NCBI GenBank assembly: GCA_032622095.1
Contig: CP136063.1
Location: forward strand, 83,061,980 to 83,125,979
Reading direction: 5' to 3'
Source of the DNA: Siphonodentalium dalli
Taxonomy: Eukaryota; Mollusca; Scaphopoda; Gadilida; Siphonodentaliidae
Length of the DNA: 64,000 nt
The translations under genes were made by a program, and so were the position numbers. Position 1 is the first letter of the stretch, and every line of letters begins with the position of its first letter. A model generated the notes under the pieces. It saw only the letters and a list, made by a program, of their open reading frames with translations, searched no databases and was not told where the DNA came from. Of this stretch, positions 45,085-54,099 are shown piece after piece.

Positions 45085-45320
45085 CCTTTTATTTACTAAA
45101 TACTCATTGATGAGTAGTTACAGTAATGTCTAAATAATCAACCCCTAAACCACAGCAAAATTATGGGATATATTTCAGGATTTAGTCGGAAATATGGCTT
45201 GTTGCCATTCATCGGAAAGCTCTCACCCACAATTCTGCTGTGGTTAAAGGGTCATATACTCCGGGCATTACTTTATCCCTAAGGAAATGTTCATAAAAAT
45301 ATGTTCAACCATATGTCCAA
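45085..45320. mobile_element. PB-4 fragment with nested A19
   Basis: CCTTTTATTTACTAAATACT follows TTAA (45081-45084). The host word GAGTAGTTATCCCTAAGG is split by A19 at TA and resumes TCCCTAAGGAAATGTTC. It runs into an F-like element at 45321. Confidence 0.8.
45121..45273. mobile_element. family A MITE, copy A19, inserted at TA in PB-4
   Basis: CAGTAATGTCTAAATAATCA to GGGCATTACTT, flanked by TA (45119-45120, 45274-45275). Uninterrupted PB-4 copies show GTAGTTATCCC with a single TA. The centre of the right arm is deleted. Confidence 0.92.
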
Positions 45321-45435
45321 GCCTCAGTTTAGCTTGCCTGTCATTTTCAGAATGAGGTCCCCAGAGGGTGAATTTAGTGACGCTATCCTGCATAGTGGGC
45401 TAGCATCACCAAATTCACCCTCTTGGGACCTCATT
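45321..45435. mobile_element. F-variant element, copy 1
   Basis: CAAGCCTCAGTTTAGCTTGC, then GAATGAGGTCCCCAGAGG and a subterminal palindrome to GGGACCTCATTCT. The rest is missing. Confidence 0.65.
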
Positions 45436-45584
45436 CTTCTGTGGAATAAGTCTGACAGAATTTGGAATTCCTGGGAGTTAATTTCCTTCTTCTATCAATT
45501 ATTGATCGTTATTTGGAGTTCTCAGACCCCGAGGTGAGTATTGAATTTTGAGAATTATTCATAAATTTCAGTTCTGTAAATTAA

Positions 45585-45720
45585 CCCTTTGTTTACTAAA
45601 TACTCATTGATGAGTGGTTATCCCTAAGGAAATGTTCAGAAAATAATTTCAGCAAACAACCATAGGTCCAAGCCTGAGTTAATTGCCTGTCATTTGCAGA
45701 ATGAGGTCCCAAGAGGTCTG
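45585..45720. mobile_element. PB-4 / F-variant compound, copy 2
   Basis: TTAA then CCCTTTGTTTACTAAATAC, AACAACCATAGGTC, then CAAGCCTGAGTTAATTGCC (from 45669). The junction is the same as at 45321 and 46701. Confidence 0.65.
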
Positions 45721-45860
45721 GGTCCCATATCCCGCTTTAACCATGTGCTTGCCCTAAAAATCGTAACTATTCCATGAAATAATGAGTTATGATGGATTAG
45801 AATGTACAATATGAGATACATGCATGAGAATCAAGTATTCCAATGAACTAACTTGTTCAA

Positions 45861-46114
45861 CCATTTCTGTACTAAATTCTCATTGATGAGTAGTTATCCC
45901 TAAGGAAATGTTCAGATAATAAGTTCAACAAATTCGGTTGTTTGTTGAACTTATTACCTGAACATTTCCCACCATTGTATTTGAATCTTTATTATCTGTT
46001 TTGTTTCTGTCTGCCATCTGCTTTTATCACCTGAACACCCCTCCAAATAAATAATAGACCATTCAAATGTATAATTTTATAACTCATGGAATAATCCATC
46101 TGGTATAGAAAGGG
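45861..46114. mobile_element. PB-4 MITE, full copy (254 bp)
   Basis: Left CCATTTCTGTACTAAATTCT after TCAA, right TGGTATAGAAAGGG before TTAA (46115-46118). The hairpin pairs AATAAGTTCAACAAA with TTTGTTGAACTTATT. Confidence 0.85.
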
Positions 46115-46318
46115 TTAAAGATATCACATACAGGCATTTTCGGGGAGTGTAAGAGTATTATAAGCCTAAAATATTTTAACAGGTTCTAAATAATATAATG
46201 AAAAACAATGTCTCTCTCTTTGTTTTTTTTTAATACTCAGATCTCATATTTGAACAAACTGAAACCCAAACTATATGTGGTTATTCAAACGGATAAATAA
46301 GATCCCAAGACATGACTA

Positions 46319-46532
46319 CAGTAATGCCCTAAATAATCGACTCCTTAACCACAGCAGAATTATGGGTAATTTTTCAGGATTTAGTCGGAAATATAGCTTG
46401 TTGCCATTCATCGGAAAGCTCTCAGTGAGAGCTTTCCGATGAATGGCAACAAGCCATATTTCCGACTAAATCCTAAAAAAATAACCCATAATTCTGCTGT
46501 GGTTAAGGAGTCGATTGTTTAGGGCATTACTG
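46319..46532. mobile_element. family A MITE, copy A20
   Basis: 214 bp, TA flanks, a complete hairpin with loop GAAAGCTCTCAGTGAGAGCT. Confidence 0.95.
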
Positions 46533-46614
46533 TATATATACCCGTATGACATCATACATGGTACAATTTTCTGACATTACTTGATTCTCATTCATTCACA
46601 GTTCTGTATATTAA

Positions 46615-47092
46615 CCCTTTATTTACTAAAAATACTCAATGATGAGTAGTTATCCCTAAGGAAATGTTCAGAAAATAAGTTCCACAAACAACCATAGGTC
46701 CAAGCCTCAGTTTAGTGTGCCTGTCAAATTTGCAGAATGAGGTCCCCAGAGGGATGAATTTAGTGATGTTATCCCACATAGCAGGCTAGCATCCAAGCCT
46801 TGAAATAGTGAGCCTGTCATTTGCAGAATGAGGTCCCCAGAGGGTGAATTTAGTGATGCTACCCCGCATAGTGGGCTAGCATCACCAAATTCACCCTCTG
46901 GGGACCTCATTCTGCTTACACCTCGGCAGAATGAGGTTCCCAGAGGCTGAATTTGGTGATGCTAGCCCGCTATGCGGGGTAGCATCACTAAATTCACCCT
47001 CTGGGAACCTCATTCTGCAAATGACAGACACACTATTTCAAGGCTTGCTAGCATCACTAAATTCACCCTCTTGGGTACTCATTCTGCTTAGG
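46615..47092. mobile_element. PB-4 / F-variant compound, copy 3, with F4 nested
   Basis: TTAA, CCCTTTATTTACTAAAAATA, then the F-variant from 46701 (CAAGCCTCAGTTTAGTGTGC). The F-variant is split at CTAGCATC by F4 and resumes at 47048 with CTAGCATCACTAAATTCACC to CTCATTCTGCTTA. Confidence 0.8.
46794..47047. mobile_element. family F MITE, copy F4, inserted in another F element
   Basis: CAAGCCTTGAAATAGTGAGC to CACTATTTCAAGGCTTG, 254 bp. A perfect CTAGCATC duplication (46786-46793, 47048-47055). The target is the F family's own GGGCTAGCATCACTAAATTC palindrome. Confidence 0.93.
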
Positions 47093-47217
47093 ACACCTCG
47101 AGAAGGAGATATGTTTTTAGGTATACAGATGCGGTATTATTCGTATTATTCGCAGCAGTTGTCATTTGATCGGCTAAATTTCAATAAATTTATTTTGACA
47201 TTGCAATGCCTCAGTCA

Positions 47218-47300
47218 TCTTAATTCAGATTTTTTGGGTTCAGCAATCCGCGACGGCAACCTGGCATTGCTGACTGCAGTAGCGAATTATGAAGGCTGAA
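47218..47300 (-). repeat. family I short repeat, inverted copy
   Basis: GGTTCAGCAATCCGCGACGG through GCGAATTATGAAGGCTG is the complement-oriented relative of 34098-34215. Confidence 0.65.
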
Positions 47301-47820
47301 TGCCTTGATGGCCTTTAATGATGAATCTACTCAATCTAGTAGAATGTACTCCCAGCATGCAGCGTGATAAGAACCCATTTGTATCCATTAATTAACATGG
47401 CCTGAAGCCCTGGGATCTTGGCTACATCTTTGACAGCTATCTTTCTCTGTCATGTATTACTGCCAATGTTATTCTTCTGCCAAACCAGTTTAATAAGCAA
47501 TTGTGCACATCTGCATCGGGGCCCACTGGCACTGTGATGATGTGATAAAAACAATTGTTCCGTCTGGCAGTCTTCTATGTTTCTTTAGGATCATGGAATT
47601 GCATTCATTCCAACACCTTCAGTTGTTCCGTGGTGCTGAGAAATTTGCTCAGTTGAATTAGCTCATATTTTTTGAGTTATCAACATGCTGACAGATCTGC
47701 TATGGGTCCTGGGTAGAGAAAATGTCATTTAAGTGATGTCTGCTATGTTCTTCTGCCATTCAGTCATCAAATACTAGTACATAGATGGAAAGCAATCAGA
47801 TATTTCTGCCTCAGTAAAAT
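47300..47820. other. no gene; one diverged direct repeat
   Basis: 47464-47585 recurs at 48936-49058 (TTCTGCCAAACCAGTTTAAT, ACAATTGTTCC, CTGGCAGTC). Otherwise nothing is recognised. Confidence 0.4.
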
Positions 47821-47885
47821 ATCAGATTTAACCCTAGATTATGCCATGAATCTCTACTGCAACTATGCCTGTAGAGATCAAATTA

Positions 47886-48007
47886 GTTCATCGGAAAGCT
47901 CTCATAGAGCTTTCCGATGAATGGCAATAAGCCATATTTCCGACTAAAACCTGAAAAGTTACCCATAATTCTGCTGTGGTTAAGGAGTCGATTATTTAGA
48001 ACATTAC
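47886..48007. mobile_element. family A right half A21 within a small TIR repeat
   Basis: TTCATCGGAAAGCTCTC then the full right arm to GAACATTAC. It lies between CTAGATTATGCCATGAATCT (47832) and AGATTCATGGCATGATCTAG (48019). Confidence 0.75.
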
Positions 48008-48044
48008 ATAGCTTTAGTAGATTCATGGCATGATCTAGTTTAAA

Positions 48045-48462
48045 CCTTTCCGTACTGAATGGATTCTCCCATTCACTCATAAAAGTATTCATTGGATTGG
48101 TCTATTGTTTATTGGAGGGATGTTCAGGTAATAAAAGCAGACATCTGTGAGACGAAAAGATAATACAAGTTCCGATGAATTTCTATCAATTGGTGGGCAA
48201 TGTTTAGATAATTTTAACTGGTGCTGAGATATTGGCTCAGATAATAAAATGTTCAGATAATAATAAACGTATAATCTGAACATTTCCTAAGAGAACTACA
48301 GTAAATGTTCTAAATAATCGACCCCTAAACCACAGCAGAATTATGGGAGAGCTTTCCAATGAATGGCAGCATTAGACATATTTCTGACTAAATCCTGAAA
48401 AATTTCCCATAATTCTGCTGTTGTTTAGGGGTCGATTATTTAGGAATTTACGGTAGATAGGG
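48045..48462. mobile_element. PB-4 element with nested A22
   Basis: CCTTTCCGTACTGAATGG at left and GATAGGG before TCAA at right. The hairpin is AGATAATAAAATGTTCAGAT / ATCTGAACATTTCC. A22 interrupts it at CCTAAGAGAACTA. Confidence 0.75.
48299..48453. mobile_element. family A MITE, copy A22 (shortened)
   Basis: CAGTAAATGTTCTAAATAAT to TTTAGGAATTTACGG. The left arm is truncated after GAATTATGGGAGAGC. It carries the CGACCCCTAAACCAC variant on both sides. Confidence 0.85.
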
Positions 48463-48691
48463 TCAATACATTAAAACTTTGGTGCAAGCTGGCAGAGTTA
48501 ATTTTGTGGAAGAGATGTTATTGTACTGAAAAACTTTTAAGATATCAAAAAGTATGTTTGCAGAACAACTAGTCACATCTTAGGCTGAGGACTTGACTGT
48601 ATGGAATTAATTTCAAGTGTATAAGCCTTTCAAAGATGTATAGAATTTGTATTGAACCACAGCATTAAAATGGGGCATACAGGGCAATTAA

Positions 48692-48887
48692 CCCTTCCAG
48701 GACTGTAACTTCCTTGCGAAAACTCAGTGCCAATGTATTCTCTTATATATTGCGAGGCTCACCTAACAATATTTACCTTGACCTTGTAAGCCAGTGCATC
48801 GTCTTATAGGGAGACTATCATATATAAGAGAATTCACTGGCACAGGATCTTTAATGCTGCACCAGTGCAACTCCTATCATGAAAGGG
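48692..48887. mobile_element. PB-1 MITE
   Basis: CCCTTCCAGGACTGTAACTT after TTAA. One and a half hairpin cores, ACCTTGACCTTGTAAGCC between them, CACCAGTGCAACTCC and ATGAAAGGG at the right. Confidence 0.75.
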
Positions 48888-49089
48888 TTTAAAGGCGTGA
48901 TCTTGGGGGGGATGACTGTTCTACAAGTACACATACACCTGCCAATGTTGAATAATCCTTCTGCCAAACCAGTTTAATAATAAATTGTACTCATCTCCCA
49001 TCATTGCCACTGTGATAAAAAAAACAATTGTTCCCGCTGGCAGTCATCAATGGTTTCTATAAAATACAACCATGAGGGTATCATGGGGG

Positions 49090-49511
49090 TATACTGGATT
49101 TCATGAGTATGCACATTTGTCCATCGGTCTGGGTGCACATTTGAGCCTCAGGTTGTCAGGGACTTGGAGCCAAAGACAAACATTTGAGATGATGGACAAC
49201 CTAATGTCTAACTACTACCTAATGTCCATTTTTCCGTAAAATCGAGTTAAGTGGTAGTCTTAAGTGGTCAAACCTGTCAAAAACAACAAAAGAAAGACCA
49301 AATGTATGGGTGTCTGTCTGTCCGTTTGATTTTTTTGTTTCCGGATGCTAACTTTAGAAAAGTATGAACTGAATGGAACAAAATTTGGTATGTGGGTTTA
49401 CTAGGCCAAAATACAGCTCAAGTTCAAATTTGGGTTCTGCCCGCCAATTTTCCCCAGAGTTATGGCCCTTTATTGAAATAACTACTGGCGTATTTTGCCA
49501 CGCCCCAGCGA
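49090..49511 (+). mobile_element. family G-type element, copy G5, left end unclear
   Basis: GTCTGTCTGTCCGTTTG, TTTCCGGATGCTAACTTTAG and ACTGGCGTATTTTGCCACGC, then CGATGCTCTTG, match G4. The right flank is TAT. The 5' boundary is approximate. Confidence 0.5.
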
Positions 49512-50001
49512 TGCTCTTGTATTTATTTAACAAACAGCCAAATAGTGGCTATGCTTTCACCATTATTTTGGTGGGTAAGAGTATAGCAGAATTCTACCAA
49601 GTGGTAACTTAACTACAAGTATTGTAGAATATGCTATCTCAAAAATATTGTGTGAAAATTTCTTTCTAAAAACTCAAAACATGAGTTTCTCCTTGGTTTT
49701 TATACCACACACCAACATATAGATATTACTTTCTGAAGATATCTTGCAGTTGGTGAAGTGATAAATTACAAAAAGAAGAACATTTGTGGGAAAGTTAATT
49801 AGCTTCATAATTAACACCAAGGTAGTTTCTGTACTCTTTATGTCATTCTAAAATGAGTTTATAGCAGGTAAATTATCTTCCCCAACACCAATCTGTGTCT
49901 ATATTAACCTGGATGTATAGCTAATGTCATAAATCTGTTTTGAAAAAATGGAGTGACATAAACAAGCTATTGTATTAGACCCATTCTTGTTTTCATCATA
50001 A

Positions 50002-50203
50002 CCCTTTCATGATGGGAGCTGCATGGTGCAGCCTTAAAGATCATGTGCCAGTGCATTCTCTTATATATGCGAGTCTCCCAAGAGAATGCACTGGCTTATA
50101 AGTTCAAGGTAAATATTGTTAATAGGCTAATGTGTTCTCTTGTATATGTGAGGCTCCCTACAGGGTTTTCACAAAATTTCAGGAAGCTGCAGTCATGGAA
50201 GTG
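50002..50203. mobile_element. PB-1 MITE
   Basis: CCCTTTCATGATGGGAGCTG to AGTCATGGAAGTG before TTAA (50204-50207). It holds one shortened hairpin core (50049-50094) and one half core. Confidence 0.75.
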
Positions 50204-50393
50204 TTAACCATTCACTGCTGAATAAATTCTCCCATTTGGTTTTTAAAATTTTATCATTCTATTAAGAACATAATTTACCTACCTGCATGCCTACGCAGAT
50301 AAAAATTATGGGTAAGGAGAGGAGAAACATAAGGTATAAGTAAATAATATGACAAGGCTATTTAATGTGGACATATATGATTTTTATTAAATC

Positions 50394-50453
50394 ACTAAAT
50401 TCACCCTCTTGGGACCTCATTCTTCAAATGACAAGCACACTAAACTCAGACTT
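50394..50453. mobile_element. F-variant right-end fragment
   Basis: CACTAAATTCACCCTCTTGG to GCACACTAAACTCAGACTTG, the complement of the F-variant left end. Confidence 0.65.
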
Positions 50454-50478
50454 GCAACCTTTCAACAAATTTCCTCAG

Positions 50479-50733
50479 AAAGCCTTGAAATAGTGAGTCT
50501 GTCATTTGCAGAATGAGGTTCCCAGAGGGTGATTTTAGTGATGCTACCCCGCATAGCGGGCTAGCATCACCAAATTCACCCTCTGGGAATCTCATTCTGC
50601 TGAGGTGTAAGCAGAATGAGGTCCACGGAGGGTGAATTTGGTGATGCTAGCCCACTATGCGGGGTAGCATCACTAAATTCACCCCTCTGGGGACCTCATT
50701 CTGCAAATGACAGGCTCACTATTTCAAGGCTTG
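50479..50733. mobile_element. family F MITE, copy F5 (255 bp)
   Basis: Perfect 8 bp TTCCTCAG duplication (50471-50478, 50734-50741). Ends GCCTTGAAATAGTGAG and CTCACTATTTCAAGGCTTG. Two subterminal palindromes are joined back to back, as in F4. Confidence 0.92.
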
Positions 50734-50938
50734 TTCCTCAGAAAGCATATCTCCCATTTTGACCTTTGATTGAGGTCATTTTATCAAATTAAAGAAGAAA
50801 ACATCTTATTTTCTGACAGTGATGATAAGTTTTCTCTTCATTAACATTCTGATAAGCAAACTGATTCCAGCTGGGGTTGTGTTATTCCTGAATCTTTGAG
50901 GGCTGCTTTCATTTCTCATCAGGGTGTCTCAGTATCTA

Positions 50939-51044
50939 CAGTAATGCCCTAAATAATCGACTCCTTAACCACAGCAGAATTATGGGTAATTTTTCAGGAT
51001 TTAGTCGGAAGTATGGCTTGTTGCCATTCATCGTAAAGCTCTCA
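50939..51044. mobile_element. family A left half A23
   Basis: CAGTAATGCCCTAAATAATC through CATTCATCGTAAAGCTCTCA, then unrelated sequence (a J fragment, 51046-51215). Confidence 0.85.
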
Positions 51045-51045
51045 A

Positions 51046-51215
51046 TGTCAAAATCATTGTCATGTAAACATTACTGTTATAGTGGAAATACCAATAAAAT
51101 TCCAATTAGTCCAATAAGATACCAAAGTTTATCTATTTCTCCATGTTCTTTTTAGTGGTGATGTTTACAGACTTTTATATTTTTTGCATATATGGGAATG
51201 CCTTGTGTCCCTTTG
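51046..51215. mobile_element. family J fragment, copy J3
   Basis: TTACTGTTATAGTGGAAATA, TCCAATAAGATACCAAAGTT and TCTATTTCTCCATGTTC follow J1 and J2 order with a central deletion. Confidence 0.6.
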
Positions 51216-51236
51216 ATGTCTACTTTAGTAAAGGTA

Positions 51237-51273
51237 CAGTAATGCCCTAAGTAATCGACTCCTTAACCACTGC
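51237..51273. mobile_element. family A terminal fragment A24
   Basis: Only CAGTAATGCCCTAAGTAATC and CTCCTTAACCAC remain. Confidence 0.8.
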
Positions 51274-51519
51274 ATGTTGTCTGACATTATATTGAATTTT
51301 CTCATATGAAGGGGCAAAGGGATGAGGATGTATAGGGAGGGGGTTGGGGGTGTGTGTTCATTTATCCAAGAATTGATACACTGTATTAAATACATACAGT
51401 TCCTATATTCAACCTGTAATTTTTCACACTTTGTTTATTGAATACACAATCTATAATTTTATCTATTATCCATCCCTTAACTAATACTGTTTCTGATTGG
51501 GCAAAAGCCGTCATGTGAT

Positions 51520-52034
51520 AATCTGGGGAAAAGTCGTATTGGACTCCCGAAAGTCACATTGGACTCCCGAGTGTTCATTGACTTTTTTATCGGGACTCTG
51601 TGACACCACGAATTAACTCTATTGCGAAATGAATCGGTGAAATTGTGATGCGCACGCTTACAACACTGGTGGATTTAGCAGATGTTTCACTTCCGCATTG
51701 AGTTATTTTTTTTTTCACTTGCGTGTTTACTGTTCAAAATCATGCTTTATGATGATCAAATAGAGGCTTTTATAGAGAATAAAGTGCCAACAAATACCAA
51801 AAATAACCACAAAAGTTTTATACCCAAAATTTGGATAAACAAACAGATGGATAATAAAAGTGTCATTATACAATGTTTTGTACAGTATGTGTTTTTCTTG
51901 TACTCGTCCAGGTTGTGATGAAAAGTCATATTAGACTTGACACTGCATGTCTCATCCAATATGACTTTTCACCACAACCTGGACTCGTACCTGCTCGTAC
52001 AAGAAAAACACATACTGTACACAACATTGTATAA
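51520..52034. mobile_element. element with ~70 bp palindrome and Crypton-like peptide (tentative)
   Basis: Arms 51866-51932 and 51959-52034 pair (ATTATACAATG ... CAGGTTGTGATGAAAAGTCA with its complement) around a ~26 bp loop containing ACTGCATGTCTCATCC. Upstream, AAAGTCACATTGGACTCCCG is repeated twice in variant form. The 78-codon frame 51682-51918 contains YDDQIEAFIENKVPTNTKN, similar in pattern to the start of Crypton/DUF3504-type tyrosine recombinase domains, but too short to be sure. Confidence 0.35.
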
Positions 52035-52360
52035 TAAATTTATATTAATTGCCAGGCTGCATGTGTCACAGAAATATGGTATTAATTCCAGTACAGTCCA
52101 CTGGTTTTAATATAGTTACAAATATGGTATAGTGAGTGCATCTAGCACACAGTTTAGCATTTACAAAATTACCCCTCATTCAATCAGCTGATTCAATGGG
52201 AATATGTTTCCCGATGTTTGTGATACAAATACTACTTCACCCTAGTGGGACATAGTATAAGTGCATGCTATTAATAATATATTACTGATCTGTCTGTGTT
52301 ATTTTTGAGGGATCTGGGGAATTATTTCCGAAACAGAAATAGAGCCGCAATGGCTGTTGA

Positions 52361-52766
52361 CAAGCCTTGAAGTAATTTGTCTGTTATTTGCAGAATGAGG
52401 TCCCCAGTGGGTGAATTAGTGACGCTATCCTGCACATCAGCATCATCCTCTTGGGAACCTCATTCTGCTTAGGCCTCAACTGCTATAGGAGACCAAGGAT
52501 CAAATTGAAGTTCCCCAGTTGAAGTTGGTGATGTTCACCCATTAGTCAACTCTGGTCATTCATTTTGTCTTCTGCAAATTAAGGGATATAGAAACTGAGC
52601 AGAAGGGAAAAAGTAACTAAAAACAAAGTTAATAAAATATGAGGTTATAGATACTTCCCAGAAGATGAGACTTAGGCAGAATAAGGTATCAGAGGATGAA
52701 TTTGGTGATGCTAGCCCACCTCTGGGGACTTCATTCTGCAAATGACAGACACTATTTCAAGGCTTG
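52361..52766. mobile_element. family F MITE, copy F6
   Basis: CAAGCCTTGAAGTAATTTGT to CACTATTTCAAGGCTTG, with flanks GCTGTTGA and GCCATTGA (6 of 8 alike). The subterminal palindromes are shortened. Confidence 0.8.
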
Positions 52767-53029
52767 GCCATTGATTTGGGTGCTTAGGAATTTGACATCC
52801 GGTATTTGTAAACGAATTTGTGAATGCCTCGAAAATAGGTTGCATGTCTTGATATACATTGGTCATTACTTTGGAATTTATCTCAACCTGACCTCATTGG
52901 TTGGAACTGTATGTTTGTAGCAACAATTTGTGTCCAAATGTAATTGTTTGTAATGCAAGACGTGCATATAGGCGAACAGACTTATTGTTGTACCGCCACC
53001 ACACAATCGAAGATGATTGCTCAGTAATA

Positions 53030-53244
53030 CAGTAATGCTCTAAATAATTGACTCCTTAACCACAGCAGAATTATGGGTAATTTTTCAGGATTTAGTTGGA
53101 AATATGGCTTGTTGCCATTCATCGAAAAGCTCTCACTGAGAGCTTTCCTATGAATGGCAACAAGCCATATTTCCAACTAAATCCTGAAAAATTTCCCATA
53201 ATTCTTCTGTGGTTCAAGGGTCATATACATCGGGCATTATACTG
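53030..53244. mobile_element. family A MITE, copy A25
   Basis: 215 bp hairpin, TA flanks. The right arm end has the variant TCAAGGGTCATATACATCGG in place of AAGGAGTCGATTATTTAGGG, so the terminal 25 bases do not pair. Confidence 0.92.
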
Positions 53245-53274
53245 TATACTTTCTTTATTTAAAAAAACAAGCAG

Positions 53275-53380
53275 TGAGAGCTTTCTGATGAATGGCAACA
53301 AGCCATATTTCCGACTAAATCCTAAAAAGTTACCCATAATTCTGCTGTGGTTAAGGAGTCGATTATTAAGAGCATTACTG
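53275..53380. mobile_element. family A right half A26
   Basis: GAGAGCTTTCTGATGAATGG to GAGCATTACTG before TA. Confidence 0.85.
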
Positions 53381-53589
53381 TATATGAATATTCAGAAGAG
53401 CAAGGACATTCTTCAATATCATATCACTGTGTGCTTCCGAGGGTACATTCAGCGGAATCAACAGAAAGTACCAAAGTGTCCAATTGGCTGAATACTGGAT
53501 AAGCGGTTAAATCAGTCATAGGAATCCCAAATACTAGTTTATATATAACAAGGGGGTATGAATCCTACATACATGTACCACTTAGAAAT

Positions 53590-54097
53590 CACCTGAATCC
53601 TGAGTGCATTCTATTATATATGTGAGGCTTCCTATGGGAGACTCGCATATATAATAGAATGCTCCCTATGGGGGACTTGCATATATAATAGAATGCTCCC
53701 AATGGGAGACTTGCATATATATTATAATGCACTGGCGCAGTATCTTTAATTAGGCCTGCAAATTTGAGGCGAACAACCCTTCATTTCGCCTGGAGGTTAT
53801 CTAAAATGAAAATGCCGCGAACGAAAAACAGGTCGTGCCAAAGTTTTATGTAGGTCTCGTGATAAGTGATTCTCAACTTAATTTGAGACATTCAAAATTA
53901 TTATGGCATTTCAATGAGTTGCCCATCTGTAGTTAATAATACCAGTTCTAGTGATTATATATAAAGTTTGTGTAACTTTTCTGCTATCCTATGGTATGGG
54001 TTACCTGAGCACAACTCAGGCGAACGAAAAATAGGTTACACATAATTTTGAAACCTGCAAGCCTGTTTAATGCTGCACCAGCGCTGTCATGAAAGGG
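53590..54097. mobile_element. PB-1 element with tripled hairpin arm and nested L2
   Basis: GTGCATTCTATTATATATGT pairs with three successive copies of GCATATATAATAGAATGC (53646, 53679, 53713 region). The right end TGCTGCACCAGCGCTGTCAT and AAAGGG before TTAA are separated from the core by L2 at TTTAAT. Confidence 0.75.
53751..54065. mobile_element. family L MITE, copy L2 (315 bp, uninterrupted)
   Basis: TAGGCCTGCAAATTTGAGGC to TTTTGAAACCTGCAAGCCTG, with perfect TTTAAT flanks (53745-53750, 54066-54071). It gives the empty reference for L1 at 12033-13623. Confidence 0.88.
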
Positions 54098-54099
54098 TT

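Larger units (their letters stand above)
44930..45570 (+). repeat. exon-like duplicated segment ending in a splice-donor motif
   Basis: 44945-45060 and 45437-45560 are direct copies: AATAAGTCTGACGGAATTCG, TCCTGGGAGCTGATTTCCTT, TATCAATTATTGATCGTTAT, then CTGAGGTGAGTATTGAATTT. Both keep an open frame with SWELISFFYQLLIVIW up to a consensus donor GAG/GTGAGT. The first belongs to an 88-codon frame starting at 44772. I do not recognise the peptide. It may be a duplicated exon or chance. Confidence 0.4.

Noticed and set aside
46707-47299. Frames with MRSPEGEFGDASPL and SLNSPSGDLILQMT
   Set aside because: Translation of the F family subterminal palindrome. They occur wherever F elements do and on both strands.
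53096-53491. 131-codon frame with MNGNKPYFRLNPEKLPI, seen also at about fifteen other places
   Set aside because: It is the translation of the family A hairpin arm. Every copy is defined by the repeat, and starts and ends differ with the flanks.
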